Assembly (NCBI GenBank): GCA_002490315.1
Contig: DLKG01000031.1
Coordinates: 1-10,771, forward strand
Direction of reading: 5' to 3'
DNA: 10,771 bases
Source of the DNA: Prevotella sp. UBA7594
Lineage (GTDB): Bacteria > Bacteroidota > Bacteroidia > Bacteroidales > Bacteroidaceae
How positions within the stretch are numbered: position 1 is the stretch's first letter; every line of letters begins with the position of its first letter. Of this stretch, positions 1-6,784 are shown one piece after another. Under the pieces are notes generated by a model that was given only the letters and a program-made list of their open reading frames with translations, made no database searches and was not told the DNA's origin. Position numbers and translations under genes: made by a program.

Positions 1-34
1 TCCTGCTGCCCGACACTCTAAAACGTAAAAAACT

Positions 35-69
35 TTTGTAACACTTTTTTACTCTATGTACTATATTTG
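35..69 (+). promoter_or_regulatory. Putative Bacteroidota-type promoter upstream of the 45-codon ORF
   Basis: TATATTTG at 62-69 matches the Bacteroidota -7 consensus TAnnTTTG exactly. The nearest -33 match is TTTG at 35-38, giving a 23-bp spacer, somewhat longer than the usual 19-21 bp. The start codon of the signal-peptide ORF lies 37 bp after the -7 box. The -7 box is well supported; pairing with this -33 box is less certain. Its sequence differs from the promoter of the protease gene at 1395-1425, although the downstream coding starts are near copies. Confidence 0.45.
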
Positions 70-96
70 CTTTTAAAACCAAACTCAGATAAATAA

Positions 97-180
97 AAAA
101 ATCTTTATGCAGAATAACATTGTTCGATTAATGTTGCTTGCTGCCCCGATTCTTGTGGGCACTTCCGTGGCGCACGCTGG
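97..180 (+). repeat. Direct repeat, copy A (start region of C10 protease gene)
   Basis: These 84 bases match 1491-1574 at 80 positions, with no gaps and a constant offset of 1394. The match starts at the AAAAATCTTT just before the start codon and ends after the signal-peptide codons for AHAG. The four differences fall in the hydrophobic core (three) and just after it (one). Sequence on both sides is unrelated between the copies, so the boundaries are sharp. Copy A leads into a 45-codon ORF; copy B leads into the full protease. Confidence 0.9.
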
Positions 181-244
181 GGGAATGGATTGTAAGAGAA
201 GCATAACCGCCACAAAAGCCGACATTGCACTTCATGGCTGGTAA
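107..244 (+). pseudogene. 45-codon ORF with duplicated C10 protease signal peptide; gene remnant or small secreted peptide
   Basis: The ORF starts at the ATG equivalent to that of the C10 protease and encodes a Sec signal peptide (MQNNIVRLMLLAAPILVG..., AHA cleavage site). All but three of its first 25 residues agree with the protease (QV/PI and S/T differences at the core). After the predicted cut only about 21 residues remain, beginning GGMDCKR and ending ALHGW before TAA; these show no resemblance to the C10 propeptide. The simplest reading is the stump of a duplicated or deleted protease gene. An alternative is a small exported peptide, because the reading frame is open, a -7 box precedes it and all substitutions keep a working signal sequence. 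It ends 19 bp before the convergent gene's stop codon. Confidence 0.5.
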
Positions 245-263
245 GCCACGATTTGTAGCTTCC

Positions 264-1316
264 TTAGCTGAATGTTGTGCCGTCGCTGTCGCGTCTCAAG
301 CCGCTGCCCGACTTGCTGTAGCTGTTGCCGTTGTCATCCATCATTTGCCCGTTGGGGTAGCGATGTACGTTTACGCTGTTGCCGTAGACGTCGGTGGCCT
401 GCTGGTTGTCTAGCTCGCTGTCGGATGATGACGAGCCTCCACTCCTGCCACCGGAAGACAAAAAGCCCAACGCGACGCGGAACATCAGGTAGTACACCAG
501 CAAGGCCAATGATAGCAGCACGGTGTACACAATTATGGCGTAAGAGAGAATAATCCAACACAACTGCACTTTTGCTGCGCGCTTGCCGTAGAGGAGTTTT
601 GTCGTGGAGTAGTTGGAGACAAGCTTGAAGGGATTTTGCAGGTCTGACAGCCTTCTTTCCGGCATGATGGGCGCGCCAGCTCTCCTGTTCCAGCGTCTGC
701 GCATTTTCTCCCAGCGGAAGAAGAATTTAAACACTTGCACGATAATAAAAAGCATGAATGGCACTTGCAGCAGAGCCACGGCATATATTCCGCCCATTAC
801 AATCCATCCTATTGTACTTATCTGCTCGCCGTTGTCCGCCCCGTCAGAAGGCTCTTGAGCGTCGGCTGGCTCATGTGTTGGTGTCCCGGTGCCGCTCTGC
901 TTTCTTGTGGAAGGAGCGGACGCTGTCTTCGTGACTTCCACATGGCTTGTTTCCGCAGAGGCGTCTGCGGCTTCCCCCGTGACGCTTTCACTATGCTGCT
1001 CTTGCGCTCCGGCATTGCTTACCGACGCTATTTTCTCGCAGCAGTAGGTGGCGACGTAAGCCGTCTGTCCCTTGTACTCGAACTTTATCATGTCTCCGTC
1101 AATATCAATCTCTTCTATCTCGTAGCCTCGGTGAATCATTCCGAGTTTTTGGAGGTAGTTGGGCGAGTCCCACACGGTGAGATCTTGGTCGGTCACTCTC
1201 CATTTGTCGCCTTTGTCGGCCATAGCGGAGAGTGGGGCAAGGATGCTTGCCACGATAAGAAACACTCGCATCCTGCCGTTGTTGAGGATGCCTGATGATG
1301 AAAATGGTATTCTCAT
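264..1316 (-). CDS. Exported/membrane protein with SH3-like domain and two hydrophobic regions, function unknown
   Basis: I do not recognise a named family. From the chosen start (350 residues) the order is: signal peptide (hydrophobic VFLIVASILA, cut after AMA at about residue 33); a compact SH3-like beta domain at about 37-95 (WRVTDQDLTVWDSP..., ending YVATYCC with a Cys-Cys pair); an acidic Ser/Thr/Ala/Glu-rich linker to about 165; a hydrophobic segment at 168-196; a strongly basic stretch (FRWEKMRRRWNRR) near 201-213; a second long hydrophobic region at 251-287; and a Gly/Ser-rich tail containing DVYGNSVNV and DDNGNSYS. This suggests an inner-membrane protein with its SH3-like domain in the periplasm. 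The frame extends to 1385, but the best promoter lies inside that extension, so I used the ATG at 1316; ATG 1271 gives a shorter, more typical signal peptide and is also possible. It is transcribed divergently from the protease. Confidence 0.75.
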   Translation of the reverse strand: MRIPFSSSGILNNGRMRVFLIVASILAPLSAMADKGDKWRVTDQDLTVWDSPNYLQKLGMIHRGYEIEEIDIDGDMIKFEYKGQTAYVATYCCEKIASVSNAGAQEQHSESVTGEAADASAETSHVEVTKTASAPSTRKQSGTGTPTHEPADAQEPSDGADNGEQISTIGWIVMGGIYAVALLQVPFMLFIIVQVFKFFFRWEKMRRRWNRRAGAPIMPERRLSDLQNPFKLVSNYSTTKLLYGKRAAKVQLCWIILSYAIIVYTVLLSLALLVYYLMFRVALGFLSSGGRSGGSSSSDSELDNQQATDVYGNSVNVHRYPNGQMMDDNGNSYSKSGSGLRRDSDGTTFS

Positions 1317-1343
1317 AATTGTGCATTTAGTTTTTTGGTCGTA

Positions 1344-1375
1344 CAAATGTACAAATAAAATCTGAAAGTCGCACA
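1344..1375 (-). promoter_or_regulatory. Bacteroidota-type promoter for the SH3-domain membrane protein
   Basis: On the minus strand TACATTTG (1351-1344) is an exact TAnnTTTG -7 box, and TGTG (1375-1372) is a three-of-four match to the -33 box at a 20-bp spacing. Transcription would start near 1337, about 20 bases before the ATG at 1316. This location argues against the longest reading frame, which begins upstream at 1385. Confidence 0.6.
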
Positions 1376-1394
1376 TCTTTTTCATTGTCTTTTC

Positions 1395-1425
1395 TTTCTA
1401 CTTCTGCAATGATTGTGTAACTTTG
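1395..1425 (+). promoter_or_regulatory. Bacteroidota-type promoter for the C10 protease gene
   Basis: TAACTTTG at 1418-1425 is an exact -7 box; TTTC at 1395-1398 is a three-of-four -33 match with a 19-bp spacer. The predicted leader is about 70 bases long before ATG 1501. It overlaps the divergent promoter region of the minus-strand neighbour by only a short gap, so the two genes could share a regulator. Confidence 0.6.
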
Positions 1426-1430
1426 CAGGC

Positions 1431-1445
1431 ACGCTTCCAAAGCGT
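1431..1445 (+). promoter_or_regulatory. Stem-loop at the predicted 5' end of the protease mRNA
   Basis: ACGCTT (1431-1436) and AAGCGT (1440-1445) are perfect complements around a CCA loop. The stem lies within a few bases of the transcription start expected from the -7 box at 1418-1425, so it would sit at or very near the 5' end of the mRNA, where such stems commonly slow decay. It could also be an operator-like dyad. The stem is short, so chance is possible. Confidence 0.35.
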
Positions 1446-1490
1446 AAAAGCATGATTTACATAATAATACAACAAACGGTTAACAAAGCC

Positions 1491-1574
1491 AAAAATCTTT
1501 ATGCAGAATAACATTGTTCGATTAATGTTGCTTGCTGCCCAGGTTATTGTGGGCAGTTCCGTGGCGCACGCTGG
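1491..1574 (+). repeat. Direct repeat, copy B (start of the intact C10 protease gene)
   Basis: Partner of 97-180, 80 of 84 positions identical. It covers ten bases of leader plus codons 1-24 and two bases of codon 25 of the protease. Homologous exchange between the copies would delete the minus-strand gene at 264-1316 and join the protease to the promoter at 35-69. Confidence 0.9.
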
Positions 1575-4152
1575 TGATGTAAGTCCGCAGCAGGCACTTG
1601 ATATAGCGAGAAAATACGTTACGTTGTCGAGTGGCGACGCTGCCGCATGGCAGAAGGGCGCCTCCTCCAGTAATTTGCGTGGCAAGGGCGTGGGGAGCAA
1701 GGCTCCTTACTATATCTTCAATGACGCTAAGGGCAATGGCTTCGTCATTGTGGCTGCCGACGACGCTATGGGCGAAGTGCTGGCTTACGGCACCGAGCAG
1801 CCACTCGACACGCTGACAGCCAACCCTTGCGTGAAACTGCTGCTCGACGGTTATCGACATACATTCGAGGAGATAAAGAAGGGAAGGGCGGTAGCTGAGT
1901 CGGCTCCACGTGGCGCATTGTTCGAGCAAACCGTGCAGCCGCTGCTGAAGAGTCATTGGGGACAGGGCAATCCGTTCAACGCCATGACGGGCTATCCCTA
2001 CACAGGATGTGTCGCCACGGCAGTGGCGCAGATGATGTACTATTACAAATGGCCGGAGCAGGGACAGGGACAAAACGAGTATGTCGTGAATTACTATGAC
2101 ACGACGAAGAGTGCCGACTTCAGTCAGTCGCATTACGATTGGGACAACATGCTGCCGTCCTATCTTTATCCCGTGCAAGCCACGACGGCTCAGGAGAACG
2201 CCGTGGCGCTTTTGATGAACGATGTCGGAGTGGCGTCGTTCATGCAGTATACCCCGAGTTTCAGCGGCACGCAAGGCATCTCGGCTTACCGCGCCTTGAA
2301 GAAGCATTTCGACTACACGGCGGCTTATGTCACCCGTGCCCAGGAAGGAGCAAGCCGCTTTGCCGAGATACTGCGGAAGGAGTTGCTCGGCGGCTGTCCG
2401 GTATACCTTGAGGGACATTCAGCCGGCTCGTCCAATGGTCATGCGTGGGTGACTGACGGCTTCGATGGTAACGGCCTGTTCCACATGAATTTCGGATGGG
2501 AAGGACAGGGCGACGCCTATTACTCGCTCACAAATCTCAGCGTCTCAGATACGGGAGACGAGTTTGGAGGCAAGCCACTTGCCTTCAACCGTTCCGTCAC
2601 AGCCATACTGGCGCATCCGAACAATGGACGCTATCCGTCAATCGACCGCGGCTTGATGGAAGATTCGCCACAGCTGATGTTCAACGAGGGTGGCAGGCTG
2701 ACGCTGAAAGACGTGACTGGCAACAGTTTCAATCCTTCGGAGCCGCTCACTCTTGAGCTTAGCTCTTTTGTCAATCGTGGTAATCCTTTCAGGGGTGATG
2801 TTGGCATAGCTGTTTACAATGAGGAGGGCGAGTTGCAGCGTGTGGCATATTCTGCCGACCATGCCGCGGGTGGCTTCACGCAGCGTGTCTATGGAGCTAA
2901 CGACAATGGCTTCATGGGGTCTGACTATCTTGTCAACGAGGCGCAGCCCGTGACGGTTTCCTTGGAAGGTCTTGCTGACGGCTATTTCCGCCTCGTCCCC
3001 GTGTGTACGGTTCTTAACGACGACGGCACGTGGGATGATTTCCTGCCAATGAAGAAGTCGCCCGTCATTGAAGTGGAATTGGCAGGCGGCGTGGGACGTG
3101 TGTCTGAAATATGCCATGAGGACGGATGCTTCCAGCTCATGTCACAGCCGCGCCTTATGGGTAATGCCTTGCCGGGCGCAAAGGTGCAGGCGTTGTTTAG
3201 TCTGAAAAATCTGAATGGCGTGATAAGGGATTGCTATCTCAGGGTGAGATTGCTTAATGCTGACCACGACGCAGTGTTGGACACGCGCGTCGACAAACCG
3301 ACGGAAATAGGCGGTTTCACGGTGGAGGACATTCCCGTTGAGCTTTCGTTGTCCTCAAGTATCGCCCCGGGGCGATACGCTGTGCAGCTTTCGGCGTCGG
3401 GCGATGAGGCTGAGACAAGGCTCTATCCAGTCAACAACATCCACGATAAGGAACAGGCCTACATTGAGGTGATTGGCGAACAGAAACGTCCGCTCATGGC
3501 AAAGACAGAAGTGTTCTTCTCCGACAATTCTGGCGAGAAGATGGAGTCGGGCTGTGTTGACGTGTCGGAAGTTGGTCTGTTCAAGATCGGCGTTTCTCTG
3601 CTTGCAGCCGATGGACGTAGCTATGATATTCCGGTGGCGATGTACAGCGAAGACGTGGAGACGGGAGAGCGGACGCAGGTGGCAGGCATAAGTGGCGAAG
3701 TGGCTATTTCGTCGTCGGCTGACGTTACGCTTCTCAGCTATTGGCTGCGTAAGAGCAATCTTCCATGGGCTGACGGACATGCTTACCGCATCGTGCTGAC
3801 AGGTCAGATGGACGGTGAGGACGTGGAGCTGAAGGCTTCTGACACACTCGACTATTACGTAAAGCGCGAAGGCGATGTGCTTACGCTTTACCAAAGTGTG
3901 CCAACCAATATTGTTGGTACGTCCTCTACCCGTTCCTCCTTCAACGTCTCCCGCCAGGGCAACACGCTGACTGTTTCGGGACAAGACTTGACGGCTTTGT
4001 GTCTTTATGATGTTGCGGGGCGTTTGCTCAAGCAAGTGGCAACCATAAGTGGCAACCGTGCCGCCATCTCTTTGCAAGGTTTGAATGAAGGTACTTATGT
4101 GTTGCGGATGTACGGCAAGCAACGCTGTGATGTGGTAAAGCTGCGTTGGTAA
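1501..4152 (+). CDS. Secreted C10-family cysteine protease (streptopain/interpain A-like) with T9SS-type C-terminal tail
   Basis: A papain-fold endopeptidase made as a zymogen and probably exported to the surface or medium. Order of parts in 883 residues: signal peptide 1-24 (cut after AHA); inhibitory propeptide of the Spi/I69 type at about 26-127 (SPQQALDIARKYV, APYYIFN, GFVIVAADD); catalytic domain about 143-375 with Cys170 in TGCVATAVAQMMYYYKWP and His314 in SNGHAWVTDGFDG, followed by FHMNFGWEG; a long beta-rich stretch to about 810; and a final 70-residue beta domain (LTVSGQDL, LYDVAGRLL, LNEGTYVLRM, ending VVKLRW) typical of type IX sorting tails. Length and layout resemble Prevotella intermedia interpain A, which degrades host proteins; that parallel is from memory of the family. 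No adjacent staphostatin- or Spi-like inhibitor gene is visible. It ends 21 bp from the convergent neighbour. Confidence 0.93.
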   Translation: MQNNIVRLMLLAAQVIVGSSVAHAGDVSPQQALDIARKYVTLSSGDAAAWQKGASSSNLRGKGVGSKAPYYIFNDAKGNGFVIVAADDAMGEVLAYGTEQPLDTLTANPCVKLLLDGYRHTFEEIKKGRAVAESAPRGALFEQTVQPLLKSHWGQGNPFNAMTGYPYTGCVATAVAQMMYYYKWPEQGQGQNEYVVNYYDTTKSADFSQSHYDWDNMLPSYLYPVQATTAQENAVALLMNDVGVASFMQYTPSFSGTQGISAYRALKKHFDYTAAYVTRAQEGASRFAEILRKELLGGCPVYLEGHSAGSSNGHAWVTDGFDGNGLFHMNFGWEGQGDAYYSLTNLSVSDTGDEFGGKPLAFNRSVTAILAHPNNGRYPSIDRGLMEDSPQLMFNEGGRLTLKDVTGNSFNPSEPLTLELSSFVNRGNPFRGDVGIAVYNEEGELQRVAYSADHAAGGFTQRVYGANDNGFMGSDYLVNEAQPVTVSLEGLADGYFRLVPVCTVLNDDGTWDDFLPMKKSPVIEVELAGGVGRVSEICHEDGCFQLMSQPRLMGNALPGAKVQALFSLKNLNGVIRDCYLRVRLLNADHDAVLDTRVDKPTEIGGFTVEDIPVELSLSSSIAPGRYAVQLSASGDEAETRLYPVNNIHDKEQAYIEVIGEQKRPLMAKTEVFFSDNSGEKMESGCVDVSEVGLFKIGVSLLAADGRSYDIPVAMYSEDVETGERTQVAGISGEVAISSSADVTLLSYWLRKSNLPWADGHAYRIVLTGQMDGEDVELKASDTLDYYVKREGDVLTLYQSVPTNIVGTSSTRSSFNVSRQGNTLTVSGQDLTALCLYDVAGRLLKQVATISGNRAAISLQGLNEGTYVLRMYGKQRCDVVKLRW

Positions 4153-4173
4153 GAGGATCCGCAGATGGTGTGT

Positions 4174-6582
4174 TTACATCAGCGACTTGAGGAAGCCAAG
4201 ACCTTTTTTCACGATGTTCTTACCGCTCGACTTCTTCTTGCCCGACTTCTTGCTGTCGTTGTTGGACGAACTCTTTGCTGAGCCGCTATTTTTTCCTTTG
4301 CTGTTCTTATTGCTTTTGTCCACCTTGCTTCTGATCGGATGGAAGAACTTGTTGGAGACATAGCAGCGGAAGCCAGTGTAAGGCTCATCGATAGCAAGTT
4401 TCTGGTCGTATGCGTCCTCGATGTCGTTCTGCATGCGGTGTACCCAGAAGCGGTCGCCATGCGTGAACGTTGATGAGCCGATGATGGTGTTTTCCTTCTT
4501 TCCGGCGTCGCAGATTCGAGAGTCTTCCTCTCCTCTTGCCTTCACCTGGTACCAACCGGTCTTGTGGGCATAGATGGAGCGTTCGGCAGTAACGAGTGCA
4601 AGCTCTATGGAGCACGTCTCTCCGGGGGCGAGTGTAGTCTTTGTCTTCGGGTCGATAATCTCAAGGGCAGTCGTGAAGTCCACAGCCTCCTTAGCCCAGT
4701 CCTTCACCTGCGCGTTGTCAGTGAACTTGCTCAGGCGTGAGTCGTAGTCGGAATAGGCGTAGGACGAGTGCTGCTCAATGTAGCGCAGGGCGCGATAGAT
4801 GTAGGCAGCCAGCTCCTGTCTTGTCACAGCTCCGTTCTTCGGCAGTGCGGCGTCGTTGAGTCCGATAGCCTCCGCCGAAGCGTCCTTGCCCGTCATCTCT
4901 TTCACGAGCAGCGTTGTGACGGAAGTGAGTTGGTTGCGGTCGATGGGTTGCGTGTAGTCGTTGCCAAACAGCGATTCGTCAATGAGGTTGTCGCAGAGGG
5001 CGCGGTTGACGCCGTCCTGTGCCCATGTGCTTATCTTCGCTGTCGACTTCTTGGGCAGGGCGAACATTTGCGGCTGGGGAGTGGTGTACATCCTGACATT
5101 CCTTATGCGTGTCTCCAGTTGTTGCTTCATCAGCGTTTGGTATTCGGCAAGAGTGCCGTCAACGCCTGCCATTTTCAAGTCGTAGGCAGTGAGGTGGAGT
5201 TCGTGGTAGTTGTCGGACATGCCGCAATATATACAGCTGCGGAAGAAGATGTGCTCTCCGGCAGCGTTGACGCCAGCGTATGCCTGGTCGGTGGCGAGGT
5301 CTAACTCCATGGGGTGGAAGCCATGGCCTTCCTTGTAGGTGTGTGCCTTGTTGCGCTCGCACTTGCCGCAGATGGCGCAAGAGTAGTAGTAGAGTCCGGG
5401 TACATCGGGGCAGCGTGGATACTGGCAGATGCGGTCGGCAGCCGTTATCTTCTGCGTGAACTTATGCTTCACGCACGGGAGAGTCTTCGTAGAGCTTTTG
5501 CCTGCAGCGATGGCGGCGTCAACATCCGTTCCCGTGTAGGTGCGGACGGTGTAGACAGGCTCCGTCGGGTCCATGGTGAGGGCTTTGAGTGCGGCTTGGG
5601 TGTACTTAGCCGGGATGTAGAGGGTGGCTTTGCCTGTGAGCATCTTCGAGCTCTCGCCTTCATAGTTGCGTGCCAAGGGGAAGAGCTTGTCGACAATGGC
5701 AGAGTTGAGGTCTTGTATGAATTGCACGGCGTCCACCTTGTCGCTCAGCCATATCTCGCGCAGATTGTCGAGTCCGGAGAACTCCGTGCCTGCAGCGTTT
5801 ATAAGATATTCGTAGTCGCGTGATGACTGTGAAGCGGTGTTGTCGAGGTCAACGATGACTGATGTCACCCACAACTGCCTCATTCCCTTGTAGCTATTGC
5901 CCTCTGATGTCACGACGGGCTCTCCGAGCATTTTCCAGAAAGAACCGTCGTCGGTGACGCGTATTGTTGGGAAAGCGTTCTTCTTCACCCACAGTTCGTC
6001 GGCCTCCTGCGGCGTAATGGCGGAGGGTAGGGAGCGGAAGCGCTTCTTGTTGGTAACGTAGTCGTCTAAAAGGTCTTCCTTCTCAAGCGTTCCGTTGGCA
6101 TTTTTCTTGCCGCCAGGTACCGTGGCAGAGAACTCAAATGTCGGAAAATATGGTGCACAATATTGGCGCATCTGCACGGCTTTGCCGTTGATGGAGGCAC
6201 TGAAGTCTTTCGGGTCAAGGAGGTATTCGCCGTTCTTGTTCTGATGGTAGTCGGTGGCGTATTCGCTGTCGGGATTGATAACGATTTGTAGGATGCCCTG
6301 ATAGGTGTAGCCGGGTTTCATCGTCGGATTTCCATCCTTGTCTTCGCCGAATTCTCCGTCCCATGTGATCTCATTCATCGTGATGACGCCTGCCTTGGCA
6401 AGGTCGCCATAGGCGGTCTTCGCCTCTTTCAGTGCCAGAACCTCTGCGTCGGACAGCAACATATTCGGGCGTAGCCCGTCGATAACGATGTCAACTGACT
6501 TGATTACTTTCTTGTTGGCTGCCATGGCTGCCGTAGAGAATAGCGCCAGCAGTAGTAGTGTGAGAGAAAGGATCCTTTTCAT
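4174..6582 (-). CDS. Large exported protein with Cys-cluster region, SLH-like repeats and basic Lys/Ser/Asn-rich tail
   Basis: Function not recognised. The 802-residue product has a clear signal peptide (MKRILSLTLLLLALF..., cut after AMA near residue 21). Residues 22-365 are of mixed fold; about 250-340 (DNLREIWLSDKVDAV, KATLYIPAKYTQAAL) recalls irregular BspA-like repeats. Residues 370-460 hold nine Cys and several His: C386-x4-C391, C402-xx-C405-xx-C408 and C450-xx-C453, which suggests zinc ribbons or disulfides. Residues 517-672 resemble two to three S-layer homology repeats: DNLIDESLFGNDYTQPIDRNQL, then AVTRQELAAYIYRAL, then FTDNAQVKDWAKEAVDF with LAPGETCSIELALVTAERS. Residues 751-796 are Lys/Ser/Asn/Gly-rich and strongly basic. 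No type IX tail is evident. Its own promoter lies upstream and it converges on the protease gene. SLH assignment rests on motif reading only. Confidence 0.85.
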   Translation of the reverse strand: MKRILSLTLLLLALFSTAAMAANKKVIKSVDIVIDGLRPNMLLSDAEVLALKEAKTAYGDLAKAGVITMNEITWDGEFGEDKDGNPTMKPGYTYQGILQIVINPDSEYATDYHQNKNGEYLLDPKDFSASINGKAVQMRQYCAPYFPTFEFSATVPGGKKNANGTLEKEDLLDDYVTNKKRFRSLPSAITPQEADELWVKKNAFPTIRVTDDGSFWKMLGEPVVTSEGNSYKGMRQLWVTSVIVDLDNTASQSSRDYEYLINAAGTEFSGLDNLREIWLSDKVDAVQFIQDLNSAIVDKLFPLARNYEGESSKMLTGKATLYIPAKYTQAALKALTMDPTEPVYTVRTYTGTDVDAAIAAGKSSTKTLPCVKHKFTQKITAADRICQYPRCPDVPGLYYYSCAICGKCERNKAHTYKEGHGFHPMELDLATDQAYAGVNAAGEHIFFRSCIYCGMSDNYHELHLTAYDLKMAGVDGTLAEYQTLMKQQLETRIRNVRMYTTPQPQMFALPKKSTAKISTWAQDGVNRALCDNLIDESLFGNDYTQPIDRNQLTSVTTLLVKEMTGKDASAEAIGLNDAALPKNGAVTRQELAAYIYRALRYIEQHSSYAYSDYDSRLSKFTDNAQVKDWAKEAVDFTTALEIIDPKTKTTLAPGETCSIELALVTAERSIYAHKTGWYQVKARGEEDSRICDAGKKENTIIGSSTFTHGDRFWVHRMQNDIEDAYDQKLAIDEPYTGFRCYVSNKFFHPIRSKVDKSNKNSKGKNSGSAKSSSNNDSKKSGKKKSSGKNIVKKGLGFLKSLM

Positions 6583-6634
6583 AATTGTTTGGGTTTAGTT
6601 TTTTTTATTGAGTGTGCAAAAGATTGTAATATTG

Positions 6635-6665
6635 CAAATTTAGGAAAAAATATTGAAACTGCAAA
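6635..6665 (-). promoter_or_regulatory. Consensus Bacteroidota promoter for the SLH-like protein gene
   Basis: On the minus strand TTTG (6665-6662), a 19-bp spacer, and TAAATTTG (6642-6635) match both promoter boxes perfectly. Transcription would begin near 6628, giving a leader of about 45 bases to ATG 6582. It is the best promoter match in the window, consistent with strong constitutive expression of an abundant surface protein. Confidence 0.75.
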
Positions 6666-6682
6666 CCTCATGTGCCAAAAAC

Positions 6683-6713
6683 TTCGCCGTCACGAAAATA
6701 ATTTGTACCTTTG
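6683..6713 (+). promoter_or_regulatory. Bacteroidota-type promoter for the alkaline phosphatase gene
   Basis: TACCTTTG at 6706-6713 is an exact -7 box. TTCG at 6683-6686 is a three-of-four match to TTTG with a 19-bp spacer. The predicted leader of about 65 bases is A/T-rich and ends in AACAATCTACCGAT before ATG 6785. The -33 boxes of this and the divergent promoter are 17 bp apart. The imperfect -33 box would fit a gene needing an activator; I saw no clear phosphate-regulon box. Confidence 0.6.
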
Positions 6714-6784
6714 CCATGTATACCTATTATTATATAAGGTCTACACGTTAACCATACCAATAAATAACGAAACAATCTACCGAT

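Noticed and set aside
735..1295. 186-codon plus-strand frame opposite the SH3-domain gene
   Set aside because: The minus-strand frame has a signal peptide, membrane segments and a promoter; the plus-strand frame has none of these and reads as a shadow.
1317..1385. N-terminal extension of the minus-strand membrane protein to an ATG at 1385
   Set aside because: The extension does not resemble a signal peptide, and an exact -7 box (1351-1344) lies inside it; starts at 1316 or 1271 put a signal sequence at the N-terminus.
4153..4173. Terminator between the convergent protease and SLH-like genes
   Set aside because: The gap is only 21 bp and shows no stem with a T-tract on either strand.
6587..6784. 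Phosphate-regulon (Pho box) control of the alkaline phosphatase
   Set aside because: I looked for direct repeats of the PhoB-box kind upstream of the -7 box and found none that were convincing.
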